From: Lycorma delicatula
Lineage: Eukaryota > Arthropoda > Insecta > Hemiptera > Fulgoridae
Length of the DNA stretch: 64,000 bases
Direction of reading: 5' to 3'
NCBI RefSeq assembly: GCF_047948215.1
Contig: NC_134460.1
Location: forward strand, 127,456,324 to 127,520,323
Positions 1 to 13,439 of this stretch are shown here, in pieces; position 1 is the stretch's first letter, and each line of letters opens with the position of its first letter. Made by a program: the position numbers and the translations under genes. The notes beneath the pieces were generated by a model, which saw only the letters and a program-made list of their open reading frames with translations, did not search any database and was not told where the DNA came from.

Positions 1-3000
1 CTGGAGGCCTTCATTAGAAAGGCAAAAGAAAATTGGGGGCGTTCAGCCGTTCTAGGAAGGGAATGGCTGATTAAAAAAAGGCCAAAATTATATTTTCCTG
101 ATATTTCAAACTACAATTAATTACCTATTTCACTAGTACAAAAAATTATAGAACACCTATATTTTATAATAAAAAGTGATTGCATTCAAACTACTTTAAC
201 ACTGCAACCAAGAGGCTTAGAGAGACGAATAAAAAAAAATTAAAGCTTGACTACTCTACTTTTCAACAGTATACTTCAAAAATCATAAAAAAAAAAATCA
301 ATGAGAGATTGCTCTCATTTAAAATGTAAATTTCAACACAGAAATAGGATATGACACGATTAAAAACAATAATTGCTATTATTAATTTTAACAGATGGTA
401 AGTTTAAAAATTGTGGGGGTGCTAGAAAATGTTTGATTCTCAAAGTGGGCGGTGAGCGTAAAAGTTTGAGAATCAATACTCTAGGTAAAGTATTAATAGC
501 CTAATACTTATAGCTATAGTATAGATAAATATTTGTTCGTATATAGTTACTTATAGATATGCAACCATTTTTAAGATAGTAGTAATTTATTTTATAAAAA
601 ATATAAAAATATTCACTTTCTTCAAATCAGAAAAAAAAAAAATTATTTTCGTGTTTCGTATCACAAGAGGCCAACAAAAAACCGACTTTTATTACACTTC
701 AGTTGAAATATTTTAATAATTTATCGAATATAAAAATATTAATACAAATTTTAAAAACACCTCTCATCAATAAAGTAAAATAAAAAAAAATCTTCCAGTG
801 CTTTCTTCGTAGTATTCATGCCATCGTCATGAGCACAAGTTAATAAAAAAATTAGAAATTATCATTTGTTTAAAATATCCAGGCAAAAATGGTCACCAAT
901 ATTATTTACTATGATTTATTTTACACAAATTATTAATTATTTTATACTCCTGATGATGAGATGAAGAGGTGAAATCGCTTGAGAGTTTTTCTTTGTTTTG
1001 TTAGTGGGAAGTAGTTTATAACTATTGTAAATATTTATTAAAGAAACTATACGGTTACGTTTGATGAAAAACCCGTCTAACCAATGTTTAATTAAAATTA
1101 AATTAAAAAATTCTCTTTTTCTAAAATAATGTTTCTTCGTTGAAGCTTTTTTAAATAGCTTAACTAAATTGGCCTATACTTTCTTCGTTCTTGCTTTAAG
1201 CGTACTTAAATATGTATTCAATTTTAATTAACGGTTTTAAAATAATTACTTTATTCTAAATATATTTGATTTATTCTCTTCACATAATTGCATTTACTAT
1301 TTCGTGATTCAATTATCCAACTAAGATTTATTTATTGCTTTTTTCATAATTCTACACAAATTTTATTTTCATTTCCTTGGAGAAACATTTCAAGATGTGG
1401 ATCACATCTAATTAATATAATATATAATTTTATACAAATCTGAATATAGTATTTATTTAAAAAAACAAATAAATAGGTAAATAAAAAAATTACTTTGGTA
1501 AAATATATAATTTCAAATTCACTGACAGTCTTCTCTTAAATTAAATACATTAGTGTTTTTAGTTTGACCACAGCGTTAAGTTCTTTCTTTCTCAATTTTA
1601 CACATTTGAGAAATTTGCATTACATTTTCTCTAAAATAAAAATACATGCAAATTTTTATTAAAAAAAAAAACGAAAGAAAGTATTTAGTGAACAAATTTC
1701 TATAATTAATATAAAAAATGTAATTTTTAATTTCATGATCTAAAAAAAATATTGCTATACCATCTCCTGTTACTCATATATATTTCTTCCAATGTAAATA
1801 ATTTTATTGTCGCTAAATTTGAAAGTAATAAAAGCATTAAATAAAGATAGAAATATTAAAAAAAAGTTTGTTTTGTTTAACGATTTTTTAAAATTTTTTT
1901 TGTGTTCATCAGTGTGGGTGAGTTCCGTACGGGGCCTGTTGTAATATGCTCATACAGACTACACCGAGCTGTCACAATATACTCAGTAGGGTATATCGTT
2001 ATACTGAATATAAATTCCCTGTTTTTGTTATTTTATTTTTAAAATACAAAATTACATTTATTAGTTCCAATTAAAATATCAAAACATTTGCGGTTCAATT
2101 TTAACTACTTATTTGGTTTTTCGACTATTTATACTGTTCAATTAAAATTATTAACATGTTAAAATTATTACAATCGTGATTAGAAACAATAGAAATTTTA
2201 TACTAATTGAACCCGGGTCCACTTAAAAAAATATTGAATGAGGCTCAAGTTATAAAATAAAATATAATTATTCTCAAGAATACTGAACAGAGCTAAAATT
2301 TTCAGGGAAAGTAAGGAGTGAAGTGGTTTCCTGCTGGCATCTCCACTAAGTTGAATACGTTGCTTTATATCACAATGTCAACCAACCAAAATTCAGGTTT
2401 ATTTTCAGTTATTTCCCATAGTCAATGGTGTGATTTAACATCAGAATTTTCTTAATAAGTTATTCTGATTGGTAAATATTGATAGTTTACATACAGAGTA
2501 TCTCAAGAGGTGTAGGCTAAATTTAAGGAACTGCTTCAGGACATCACAATAAACAAAAGGTTCAGGTAGAAAAATCCTCTGTCCACCATTATTTTCCCAC
2601 TGTTCGTCACTTTGTCTTTTATCAATAAAAGTTTTTATCTTAAAAACGAATTGAGGTATTTTAATGAAATTTAGTGAACAGGTACCCTGTTCAACAACTA
2701 CTAAATAAAAAAAATAATTGAAATTTTACCTTAGAAAATTCCATAATGTCATTGAATGTTTTTTAATTATTAATAACACCGTAAATATTATTTTATCGGA
2801 TCATATTTAGATAAAAAGTTAAGCCTTTTAATACGAACAAAGTAAGATCTTATTTGTTCAAATCGGTTGATATATAGCTGAGATTTGGCTGTAATTATGA
2901 AATTGGATCGAAAATTTATGCATGAAAATAGGAAGAAAATTGACTGCATTTATCGTACGATTTTACTAAGATAATTCAATCCGTTCTTAGAATATAAATT

Positions 3001-3269
3001 TTTATTGAAAAAAAATAAGAAATAAATAAAAATAGACGAACAAAGAGAAAATAAAGCGGTTGTTTAAGTAAAATTTTTTGTTTATTTTGATTTTCTGAAT
3101 CAGTCCCTTGAGTTTAGCTATCCCTGGGACACTGAACAAGACAGCTATAAGAAAAACTGAAACAATTAGCGTAAATTAGTGTAGTAATCTTTCGGTAATG
3201 AAAAAAAAATATTTATAACAAAAAAAAAAAAAAAAATTAATTTAAATATACAAATCGGACTGAATTTAC
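1..3269. other. AT-rich non-coding sequence
   Basis: No convincing coding region. The sequence is dominated by A/T runs and short open frames of random character. Two places have higher complexity, about 1905-1995 and 2300-2400, but I recognise no family in them. A possible hAT-type terminus near 434-475 is listed separately. Confidence 0.6.
434..475. repeat. 11-bp inverted repeat, possible hAT-type transposon end
   Basis: TGATTCTCAAA (434-444) and its reverse complement TTTGAGAATCA (465-475) flank a GC-richer spacer. Read from the right, the outer arm resembles the TTCTCAAACT-type termini of many hAT elements. No matching left end or 8-bp duplication could be found, so this may be a solo terminus or chance. 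Confidence 0.3.
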
Positions 3270-3440
3270 TTAAGTTTTTTCTTTCTTTTTTTTGTTTCAG
3301 ATGAGTCTGAGGAACCCAATTTACGGGCGGAGTGGAGTGTCGAACTCGCTAACAGGTTCCGATGGATGTTATTAAGAGAGGGTATGTTTGCCTGCGCCCT
3401 ACCGACCAAATCTCATATCTCACTGAACCTCCACTCCCTA
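3270..3440 (+). other. Segment with splice-like signals, shared with 59.4 kb
   Basis: A long pyrimidine tract ending in TTTCAG (to 3300) is followed by an open frame. A GTATGT donor-like site begins at 3382. The 81 nt between (3301-3381) would be a phase-symmetric exon encoding roughly ESEEPNLRAEWSVELANRF plus a few residues. Against an exon, the sequence on both sides of the donor-like site is similar to 59.39-59.57 kb: both contain ACAGGTTCCG, GTATGT and CCTGCGCC in the same order. A shared transposon-derived segment is the simpler reading. Protein family not recognised. Confidence 0.35.
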
Positions 3441-4500
3441 TTACTTTTTATTAACATCAAATATTTATCGTATTTATTGTATATAAATGTGATTTTTTTT
3501 TTGGAACAGTCATTAATTTTTTTCCTGAAGCAATTTTATTTAGGACTAAGTCAGCGAGTATTTTTATTTAATTATATATATATAATTATACATATATAAT
3601 TAAATAAAAATTAAAAAAAGAATAATGTTAAAGAACACCTACCAATTAAAAAAAACCTAATACACCTAATACATATGTAGTAGTTTTTTTTAATTGTACT
3701 TATTGAAATATTTATACAATCTTATGGTAAAATGGATTAAGTAAGCCTGTGAATCTTTGTTCTAATAGCTGAGAGTAAAATGTAAGGGAGTTGTGAGGTC
3801 GTGTGGTTTGAGTTGTTGTGGGAAAGTATGTCTGTTGATGTTGGTTTTCTTTTATTTTGAAATAGTGGTTTTGTAGTTTGCTTTTTGTAATAAGTCAAGC
3901 AAATTGCTTCTTTATTGTGTTCGCATCAAGTGGTAAAGTTTAATTAAGAATTGTTCACATAAATTTGATATGTAATATTTTTTTGTGTAGCTAAATTATA
4001 ATAAAAATATGTCAACATATTTGAACCAGTATGTTAAACTGTATAGATGTTTGTCGGTTTTATTAAAATAGTTCTTTTTTCTTGACTTGAAAAACGTGGA
4101 TACTTTTATTTGTTTTCTTTTGGAATAAATGTCTTCTTTTTAAACAAAGATAGAACATTTGTAAGTATAAATGTATGAAAAGGTTAAAGTGTTTAATTTA
4201 CTGAATACACATGTATGTGATACGTAATTACTTGATCAAATAAAAAAATGATATTTATCTACCCTGAAACTGTTCTGATATTTTTACTCGTACCATGATG
4301 TATTTTAAAAGGAAATAAAAGTATCCATAAATAAAATAAATAGTAAAGTACATAAATAAATAGTATACATAGATAAATATTTAATAACGGTGAGTTTATT
4401 TGTATAATGTACATGTTACGAATATTTATTTTACTTCATAGGAGAGAAAACCTAGATAATAAAAAAATGTATTAATCAATATATTAAATTACTTTTGTGA
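3441..4500. other. AT-rich sequence without recognised gene
   Basis: Mostly A/T-rich. A G/T-rich stretch at about 3770-3870 stands out in composition but has no sustained reading frame. A short open frame continues to 3599 into low-complexity TATA sequence and is not credible as a gene. Confidence 0.55.
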
Positions 4501-4544
4501 CCTTTAAATTTTGCAGAGGAAAAATATACAGTGACAGAAAACTT

Positions 4545-6290
4545 GGAAAAAAGGTAGATATGAGCTAATGTATAAAGAAGCTTCAGAAATAGTTTTTAAA
4601 GAGAAACAGGGGAAGAAAAAATATCAGATATAGGCAAAGGATGGGGAAACACTTAATGAGAAGGAGGAAATAAAAAGGAGATGGGAAGAAAACATTGTGG
4701 ATTTATATGCATTAGGAGAAAAACCAAAAGAAGTAGGTATCGTAGTGGAGAAAGAGTACAAAGTTCATAAAGATTAAAAACGGTACAGTATATTAAAAAG
4801 TAAAATAAATGAGGCAATTAAAATTATGAGAAAAAGGAAAAGCCAAGGGATGTAATGAAATACCAATTGAACTGTTCAAAGCATTAGGAGGGACAGGAGA
4901 ATTGTTATTACTACATCTTTGCAATCGAGTACTTGAAGAAGGTCAGAGGACTTCTGAGATGCAATAATGGTACCAATAGAAAAGAAATACAAAGAAGTGT
5001 GAAGAAAATAGAACGATTAGCATAATGTCACATGCAGCTAAGGTATTTAAGGTACTAAATAAAAGTTTATACAAGTAATTGGATTGCAGTATTGAGGAAG
5101 AATAGTATGAGGAAGAGCTGTTGGAACAAGGGACGCTATAGAGCTGCTATGGGTAATAGTTGATAGATACATGGAAAGATGGGGGAGAGTATATGATGCA
5201 CTTGTTAGCCTATAAAAGGTGTTTGATGGAGATAAATGTATTTTAGCTGTGATATTATTTTAGAATTAAATTACTGCTAATTTTGGAAAAGAAGGGAGTT
5301 GACTGGAAAGAGAGGTGCCTAATAAAAGAGCTATACTACAACCAGAGAATAAATGCAAGGGTAGGAAACAAAGTGGCAGGATGAATAAGGATTGGAAGGG
5401 GAAGGAGGCAGGGATGCTACATATCACCAACACCGTTTAGTATATCTAGAAGAAATAATTAAACACTGTCTGAATGGGAAAAGAGGAATAAAGATTGAGC
5501 GAAGAAGAGTACAATGTATATGTTTTGCTGATGACCATGGTGGTACTGGTGGAGAGCCAAGTAAACTAAATGAAATGCTTTATGATGTAAATGAAGCTTG
5601 CAAAAGTCAGGGTATGAGGATCAACAAAAAAATACAGAATGTTTGGTATTGGATGGACAAGAAGAGATGATTCAGATTAAGATAGGAAATGAAGTTTTAG
5701 AGCATGTGAAGAACTTTCAGTAGTTTAGGAGCTTTATAACTAATGATCTGATTTGCACAGTAGAAGTTAAAACAAGAATATGAAGAAATAAGCAGGCATT
5801 TAATATGAAGGGAAGACTGCTCTGTGGAAAGTTAAACTTAGCATTAAGAAAGAGCTTAATGAAATGTTTTATATGGAGTGTGATGCTCTATGGAGCTGAA
5901 ACGTGGATGATGGGAAAGGCAAACAGAAAATGAATTGAGAATGTTGAGATGTGGGTGTGGCACAGAATGATAAATGTCAGATGGCAAGACCATGTAACAA
6001 ATGAAGTATTAAGGAGAATTAGAGAAAACAGGAAAATGCTTAATGCGATTGAATATTGAAAAAAAGATATTTAAAAAGAATATTTGGAAAAAGATATGAA
6101 ACTGGCTAGGATATTGTACGAGAAGAAGATGTTTATTAGTGGATATGATAGAAGGCTTCATGAAGGGAAGGAAAGAAAGAGATTTCGAATGAGGTTATGA
6201 ATGAGATTACAGAAAAGGGAAAACATTCTGAAACAAAGAGGTTAGCAAAGATGAGAACAAGACCTACCCTAATGGCAGAACACTATGAAT
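4545..6290 (+). pseudogene. RTE-like non-LTR retrotransposon ORF2 fossil (reverse transcriptase)
   Basis: Family role: the ORF2 protein reverse-transcribes the element RNA at a nicked chromosomal target. Reading across several frames recovers the usual order of blocks. A linker with DGETLNEKEEIKRRWEENI lies near 4640-4700. An EAIKIMRKRKSQGCNEIPIE block (compare KAPGIDGIP in the 42 kb LINE) lies near 4810-4870. NRTISIMSHAAKVFKVL lies near 5008-5060 and GTRDAIELLWVIV near 5130-5165. The palm motif FADD is at about 5524, inside the only long open stretch (5392-5670). A C-terminal LYGAETW...EMWVWHRMI...VTNE block lies near 5886-6010. Many stops and frameshifts show it is long dead. No apurinic-type endonuclease domain is visible upstream, so it is probably 5' truncated. 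It is a different, older lineage than the LINE at 42.2-44.1 kb. Confidence 0.85.
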
Positions 6291-6299
6291 GAATGCATG

Positions 6300-9200
6300 A
6301 ATATTAAACCATAATACTAGTGGCAGTATTTTATGTAGTGATTTGGCTCGACAATTTAATTGTACTACAAAACATTAACTTAATGAAAATATACTCAGTG
6401 ATTACAGGAATCTGTTTCAAAGAAATACGTAAATGTACATATCTCTTTTTTTTTTTGGTGCTACCGTTTATCCTAAATAAATGTACTGTTAGCAGGTAAT
6501 TTATTCAGTTTAAGTAAAGATTACATTTTATATAAGGTAAAGGAAGAAAAATTTTAAAGAGAATCCTTCACATCTTTCCACTCTGTTAACTTCACAGGAA
6601 ATACAGTACTTATTTTGCAGTACTATGGATGTTAATTTTTACCTAAAACTTTGCAAGAGGATTAGGACTATTTATTAATAAGGTAAGTTATTTCTAAGCG
6701 TATTATAAAATATATTAAGAACTAAAAACAATCTAAGTATTGAATAATGCCATAATTTTTAGAAGTTTAAATTACGTTATATATATATACTTCTATACCC
6801 AGTACATTTTAATTATTATCATTTTGCCTTACTTTTTAATTTTTAGTTGTTTTGGCTCGTCATGTGCAGCTGTTGTTCCCTCTTTCTTTCTCATTCCGCA
6901 TCTGACTATCTTTTTCTCTCAGTAAATGCGTTTTGTATTGCTATTTAATAACCACTAGAAGACCGTCTGCTTTTCTTCAGAAACAGAATAAGGCTGGCTG
7001 GACGGAAATGTTATTATGATACAATCACTTAAAATACTGTACTTTTGTTTTATATATAATATTATTATTGTTTTTCTAATTTTATTTTTAATAAAAAAAT
7101 TAAATTAAAATCCAGAAAAATCTTTTATTTTTATTTTTACTGAATGTAGCTAATTTTGTATATAATATAAACAAATTTTTAATTACAGCATTTTTTCGAG
7201 AAAGTTATTTTTTATATGGATATTTACAAACGGATACATCTAGAATTTTTATTTTGGAATATAAAATATATTTATTCCTTAAATTTACTACAAAATTGAA
7301 TTTCTTATCTTTTTTTTTTATTGTAAAGATTATTTCTGTTCCATTAATAAGCCTGTTAATCAGATCTCTTTTCGTCTATTCCTTCATCATTGATTAATAT
7401 TTCAGTAATATTTTCATAGTAAATACGAATACTATTTTTTTAGTAAAACAGTGTTATTATTTTAGTAGTTTTATTATTATTTCTTTACATTTTTAAGTTT
7501 TAAAAATATTGAGGGAAAGTTTTTTTCATGTCTTTAACGATTGTACCTGCACTGTCATTAGTTATCAAGAGGAAATTATCACTAGGTTTACACATCTTAC
7601 CGTAAAGTTTCGGCACACTCTCCAAAAGTTTGGCAAACCAAACTTCGTATATCATCATTTTATTTTTAATACCCTCACTTTAAGAATGTTTTCTAGATTA
7701 AAGTGATATCATAAGATGAAGAAATAAGTCAAGAATTTTTTAAATTTAATATTGTAGTTATCTCATTTAATTTGTTTTATATATTTCTTGCGCAAAAAAA
7801 TTACGCAAAAAAATATTATAAAAAATAAAATAAGGAAATGTTTGACTTCCTGAGCAAAAATGCGCAAGAATTTATTTATTTATTTTCCACTTTTCAAAAT
7901 GGTTTTGATTTGTTATTTGTAGTTTCTGATCTCTGATTTCCGTATATTTGTGAATAGTTCAAATAATAAAAAATATATCAAAATTCTTTATCAAGTATAA
8001 AACACTCTTGGTTAGGGGTACAAGATACTTTTTGTAATTTAGTGGCTGTTCGGGATGTCATTAGAGAAACTTTTCCTAATTTCAAATCAAGTAATTAATT
8101 TTGTATATTAAAAGTTAAACGAAAACATTTTTATAATAAATTAGATGTTTATTTAAAACAAAACAAATCACAACGTGTGATAAGATATTATTACTCTAAA
8201 TCACACAAAAATTACTATCACTGACATTTAAGAAACCAAACAATTTTCATCACTTTACTTTAATGATGTCTTTCTTAGTTTATAAAAATCCAGAGCAATA
8301 TAAAACACAATGTATGGTAATTACTATTAAGAATGTTCTTTATTTCAAATGTAAAACAAAATTTTTTTATTTTGCCATTTTTTGATCTTAATTTATTTTA
8401 TTAATTAATGTCAAATATTATTAATATTTCTGTCAAATACTGCTATTTATTTTTATAACCTTGTTGAAAACAATGGACTTATAAAGAAAGATGTAGCCAT
8501 ATACGAATGTTATTTTCAGCGATGTCAATTAAGTTCTCACGGAAGTATGGTAAATGCTTTTCTTTATTAAAAAAAAATTATTTTTATTTTACTACGTATT
8601 TTTAATTTTCATAATGCTTTACCCACGCATGCGAGCACACTCGCACAAGCGCACACACATTTCCGAATGAATTAATATATATGTAACATAAATTTTAATC
8701 AGGCAAGTGCCTCAATGTAACAATTTTGGAATATTTGAATAATTTATAACAAAATCAACAAAAACACTATTTAAAAAAAAAATTACTCTTTGTACCTGAC
8801 TTAATGTTAAATTTAAATACTTACTATTAAGTAATAGTAAGTGTAAACTTAAACTAGTAAATTTTTAGATAATCTTTTTAACACAAAATTTTATATATAT
8901 ATATACATACATATATATATACTTAATCTTTAAAATAACTTATGCTTTGGTCAATTTCAATACTGTTCAAAGAAGAAACGTCTTTTTCGTTTATTCTTGA
9001 TAACCACGAAAAGGTAGAACCAATCATTACGAAATTTTAACTGCAGCTTTCTTATGATCCCCGGAATGTTTATCACAGTTCAAATCTCAATACCATATAA
9101 AAAATCATAAGTAAAAATGAAAAATATATGAATAAATGAACTTCAGTCGCTGCCTATGTCAATATCGACTTCTTCAGGAAGTTATGTGATCTACTAAATT

Positions 9201-9385
9201 TAATTTCATTGTTTGTAAAAATAAAATTGCATTACTTTAATCGTAAAATAAACCTTCCCGCTTGTGTATGAATTTATCTTAAAATAACTGAAGCAAATGA
9301 CTATAGATCACTTTTTTAAGGAACGTATTTTAAAATATTTTGCTTAAGTAACAGATTTAAAACTGATTTGAAAACTTTTGGAAAA
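6300..9385. other. AT-rich sequence without recognised gene
   Basis: No coding similarity recognised. Several 60-65-codon open frames (for example 6740-6925 and 7509-7706) have low-complexity or hydrophobic random translations. A CA/GC-rich patch (about 8620-8665) and an alternating (AT)n tract (about 8891-8931) are the only simple-sequence features. Confidence 0.55.
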
Positions 9386-9389
9386 AAAT

Positions 9390-10080
9390 TGATGTGGACA
9401 CCACATAACTTCCTTGTACGCCTATTAAATTACATATACACATTCTTTTAAAATTAAAATTAAATAAAATTTGATTTCATTAATAACTTGTGATATTTTT
9501 TAATATATATATTTTTTTTTATTGTTATTATTGAATTACTGAATTTATTGTAAAGATTTTTTTGCAATCAGATGTTAATAACTATTAATAAATCAATATA
9601 CTTGTTAAAAAAAAAAATCAAAAAAAGGAGATGAAGTCAGATTCAAACCGATGTGCCTTCCCCTTGTACGTTCCAAGTATTTCATTAATTAAAATTCTAT
9701 TAGGTTATAACTCTGGAACAAATGAAAATAAGTACCACTTATGATACATCGTTGAAAAGCTCTTAATGAGGGCTTATTTCTGCGGTTAAGGTTTGGATTT
9801 TGGGCTTTTTTAACCCTTTTGATCCAGTCGATTGCAATCAAAAGAGGAGATGCACAACTAGATGTTACAACAGTCCAAAATCCGAAATTTCAACATACTA
9901 CGGCTAATCACGCGATCACGGCTAATCAAGCGTTTTTGAGTTACGCGAGATACATACGTATATACATAAAAACGTACATACATCACGCCGAAAGTAGTCA
10001 AAATGGATATTTCCGTTGAAATCTAAAAACAGAAATTTTTCACAATCACAATACTTCCTCTGCTTCGTACAAGGAAGTAA
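9390..10080 (-). repeat. Dispersed ~0.7-kb repeat family, copy A
   Basis: One of five related copies in this window (A 9.4 kb, B 28.1 kb, C 31.8 kb, D 45.4 kb, E 48.9 kb). Shared landmarks in order are GATGTGGACACCACAT, CTTCCTTGTACGCCTATT, a Box-B-like GGTTTGAATC region (reverse strand), TTGCAATCAAAAG(A/G)GGAG, a TACGTA-rich stretch, ATATTTCCGTTGAAATCT, then CACAATCACAATACTTCC and a terminal ACTTCCT...AGGAAGT hairpin ending in TAA. No protein of useful length is encoded. The class is unknown. It is most likely a non-autonomous mobile element. Confidence 0.75.
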
Positions 10081-10808
10081 AAAGATTAAATGTAAACATT
10101 CTTTATAAAAATTGACATCCATTTTGTGTGAAATTTTGCATTTACTTGATAAGTTATGATAAAGTAGTTTAATGTTAAATTAAAAATTTTAAATAAAATA
10201 AAAGAAAATTTTTGTTTAATCGTGTAACAAATATTAATTTAAAGTGATATATTTGTTAAGAAATGGCTGGAAAAAAAATTCCAGCTATTTTCTATATAGT
10301 TTGTATTGCATTATAGACTTTATTTAAACAACTAGAGAAGATTTAATGGGCAAGTAGTCACAAACAATTTCAATCATTTTATGATTCTAAAGAAGTAAGA
10401 CTTGCAAATCTAAAATACTTTGGACTTAAAAGATATTACAAATGTTTTTTTTTTTAAAGAGAATGCATAGGATATTTTTATGTTACACTTGAATTAAGGT
10501 AAAAAAAAAATAAAGTCTTCAGTCCTCTTACAAAATAAAAAAAAATTGAAGCTAAAAAACAGAATATTAAAGTTATGTAGTTTTTGTTTCTATCCGCATG
10601 TCATTTTGTCTGATGAAAATTTTCTTCTCATCTAGTTAAATTTCTTTCTTTTTATACTTTTGTTGACAAATATCCAAAGCTTTAATATCAACGCCAATAT
10701 GAAAAACAAAACGTAAAGTACAACAAAATGATGTGCCTCTTTTCTTGGAGGATTTCATTTAAAGAAAATGGAATACAAGAGAAAATAAACTGCCGCGTAA
10801 TACAGTTG

Positions 10809-10853
<45 letters not shown>

Positions 10854-11420
10854 TAATAAAATATAATGTAATAGATAAAAAGAGAATGATAGAGGGAGAG
10901 AAAAAAGAAAGAGAATCACATACACAGGAATTACGAATTCGTGTGATGAAAAAAGAAATACAACAATGGTGCATCTTGTAGTTGTAATAACAACCAACGT
11001 CATTGCAAATTAACAAATCACGTATTATTATTCAAATATAAACTTCTACTTGTATACCTCTTCCCAATTTGTACTTTATAACAGGAATTCTAACACCCGG
11101 TACAAAGTTTTGTAATCATCTTCTTTGGCAATTAATGTGTTATATATGTTTAACAGTGAAACGTTTTTTAATTTTCTTTACCAGAAGTAATCTAATTCAT
11201 AATTAATTAGTAAAAATCATTTTTATTTTATTTAAGCAGTTGTAATAATTTTTTAATTAAATAATTACAATATATCATAAATTTTATATATAAAAATATC
11301 AAAGAGTAATTCATTATATCCGTAATCTTATACTTGACTAAGAAATTTACTGCCTGTCTTTATAAAACATTGTTTCTAAATTCACGGAATGAAATTTAAA
11401 GAAAATACCATATTTATTAT
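10081..11420. other. AT-rich sequence with (AT)n microsatellite
   Basis: No gene recognised. An uninterrupted (AT)n tract occupies about 10812-10848. Overlapping open frames through it translate to YIYIY repeats and are artefacts of the microsatellite. Confidence 0.6.
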
Positions 11421-11426
11421 ATACAG

Positions 11427-13435
11427 TACCGTATATAGTACCCCCCGCACTTTTTTTCTTGAATTGGAGAGAAAAAATAAGGGTGCGGGGCTTACTTGAA
11501 ACATAGCCTTTAGCCAGGATAATTTATGTGAAGTAAACGTTTTCTTAGAAGTACCTAATTCAATCACATAAATATAGTTTACGTTAGGCTTTCGTTTATC
11601 AATACCGGATGCCGCTTATACAGAATACATCCTTAATTATTAACATCCTGTTCATGTTATCGACAGGAACGAAGTTACAGTATTTTATAAAACTAATTCA
11701 TTTTGTATAGGCTGCATCCGCTTCTAATGACACAACAGTTACAGTATCAGTTACCCATCGTCGTCTTTTCAATTCGCCATAGTCGTTGTACTGTTTGTAT
11801 ATGCGGAGGGTTATGTGTATTTTATCTGTTTAGTTTATCTTGTAAAGTTTAACACGGTGATTTATTTTAATTACGGCATTAAAATGAGTACAAAATGACA
11901 GCGTCTACGATCTTTTACAGTAAATGAAAAACTGCGCGTTATAGAAGAGGCTGAAAAACTTCCAGATCGGGCGGCAGGAAGAAAATTTGACGTAGATGAA
12001 AGCTGCATTCGAGACTAGCGTAAGAAGAAATAACTTCTGGTAAAAGGCACTGGTAATAAAAGGGCTTTTCGTGGCTTAAAACCAAAATACACAGACATAG
12101 AAAAAAAATTGTACGACTTTGTTATGGAAAATAGGATATGCGGTTATGCTGTCACGACAGAAATGTGTCAATCATATGCTCGTGAAATCGCTAAATCATT
12201 GAATAAAGTTGATTTTAAAGCAAACCGTGGATGTATAACACGATTTTTTGCATGAAATGATTTGTCAATAAGACTAAAGGCGACCATTTCTCAACGACTT
12301 CCAGACGCTTATGAACAAAAAATATTACATTTTCACAAATACATAATAAATCTTAGAAAAGATAAAGGCCTTCTCAAATAGGAAACGCTGATCCAATCCC
12401 CCTATATTTGGAAATGACATTTGACAAAACCGTAAACTAAAAAGGTGAAAAAAGTGTTACGATTCGCACTGGTGGTAATGAAAAACAAAGGTGTAGTATT
12501 ATGCTTTGCATTACTTCTGATGGATCAAAATTACCTCCGTACATTGTTTAAAAAAAAAACTCTTCCTACCGTACAGATAAATGGAGTTATTATCAGAGCA
12601 CAGGAATCAGGTTGGAGGGACGAAATCTTAATTTTAGATCGCATCAGGTGTGTATGGCAAAAGCGATCAGGATATTTACTTAATAAAAAAAATACCAGTA
12701 TGCTAGTAATTGATAGTTATCGGGGGTATACGACTGATAAAGTGAAAGATATTTTAAAAAAGGATATGACAGACCAAGTAATAATTCTAGGCGGATTGAC
12801 ATCTCTATTGCAACCACTAGATGTCTGCTTTAATAAACCGTTCAAATCTGCATTAAAACAACTGTACAGTAAATGGATGGCTGATCGAAATTTCTTTCTC
12901 ACGCCTACAGGAAGAATCAAACGCCCAGATTTTAACCAAATTTGTGTTTGGATAAAAGATGCTTGGGAAGGTATTTCCATGGAATTAGTAAGGAAAAGTT
13001 TTAAAAAAATGCGGAATATCTAATGAACTTGATGGTAGTGAAGGCGATCACCTTTGGCAGCGCGACGTGGAGACTACCGGTAACTCTTCTACAGACATTG
13101 ACAGTGATTAATTAAAAATAAAATCCCACATTAAAAAGTCTTTTGAAATGATCCTTTTCAACATGATACTTTCTTTTCGTTTTACTGGCCTACTGATTCT
13201 GAACTAAACTAGTACTTACGGTAATTAATTATTAATGTAATATTAATATTGTAATTTAAATGAACGAATTAAATGCTTTACTTTCTGAATATTTTCGTAT
13301 TTACGTATTTTTTTATCATATCTGTTGCACTTTAAAATACCAGTATATACTCGATTTTTTTTTTTAGATCTTCGGTCCGGAAAATCTAGGTGTGGAGGTT
13401 ATTCGTGTGCGGGGGATACTCGAATAAATACGGTA
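11427..13435 (+). mobile_element. pogo/Tigger-type DNA transposon, broken, both ends present
   Basis: The element of about 2.0 kb has recognisable terminal inverted repeats. The left end reads TACCGTATATAGTACCCC (from 11427) running into CCGCAC (to 11450). The right end reads GTGCGGGGGATACTCGAAT (from 13407) and ends TACGGTA (to 13435), which is the inverted counterpart with a few differences. A second GGTGCGGGG motif lies just inside the left end (about 11481-11489). Between the ends is a transposase pseudogene with a CENP-B-like N-terminus and a DDE domain, as in the pogo/Tigger lineage. A TA target duplication is plausible on the left, but I could not show it cleanly on the right. Confidence 0.85.
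11884..13111 (+). pseudogene. pogo/Tigger transposase, inactivated
   Basis: Family role: a DNA-binding cut-and-paste transposase. An ATG at 11884 opens a CENP-B/HTH-like N-terminus (RSFTVNEKLRVIEEAEKL; GRKFDVDESCIRD) followed by a second DNA-binding region (VTTEMCQSYAREIAKS). The DDE core shows VIDSYRGYTTDKV near 12706 and GGLTSLLQPLDVCFNKPFKS near 12793, with the SLLQPLDV signature. The tail reads DHLW...TDIDSD and stops at 13109-13111. There are at least five in-frame stops, and at least one frameshift between about 12445 and 12560. In that stretch the correct frame reads GEKSVTIRTGGNEK, not the frame of the longest open run (12445-13023). The frame shifts again near 13008. Not functional. 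Confidence 0.88.
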
Positions 13436-13439
13436 GTTC

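Noticed and set aside
10755..11016. Open frames with YIYIYIY runs (also at 35.6-35.9, 44.2 and 62.0 kb)
   Set aside because: They are translations of (AT)n microsatellites with no conserved flanks.
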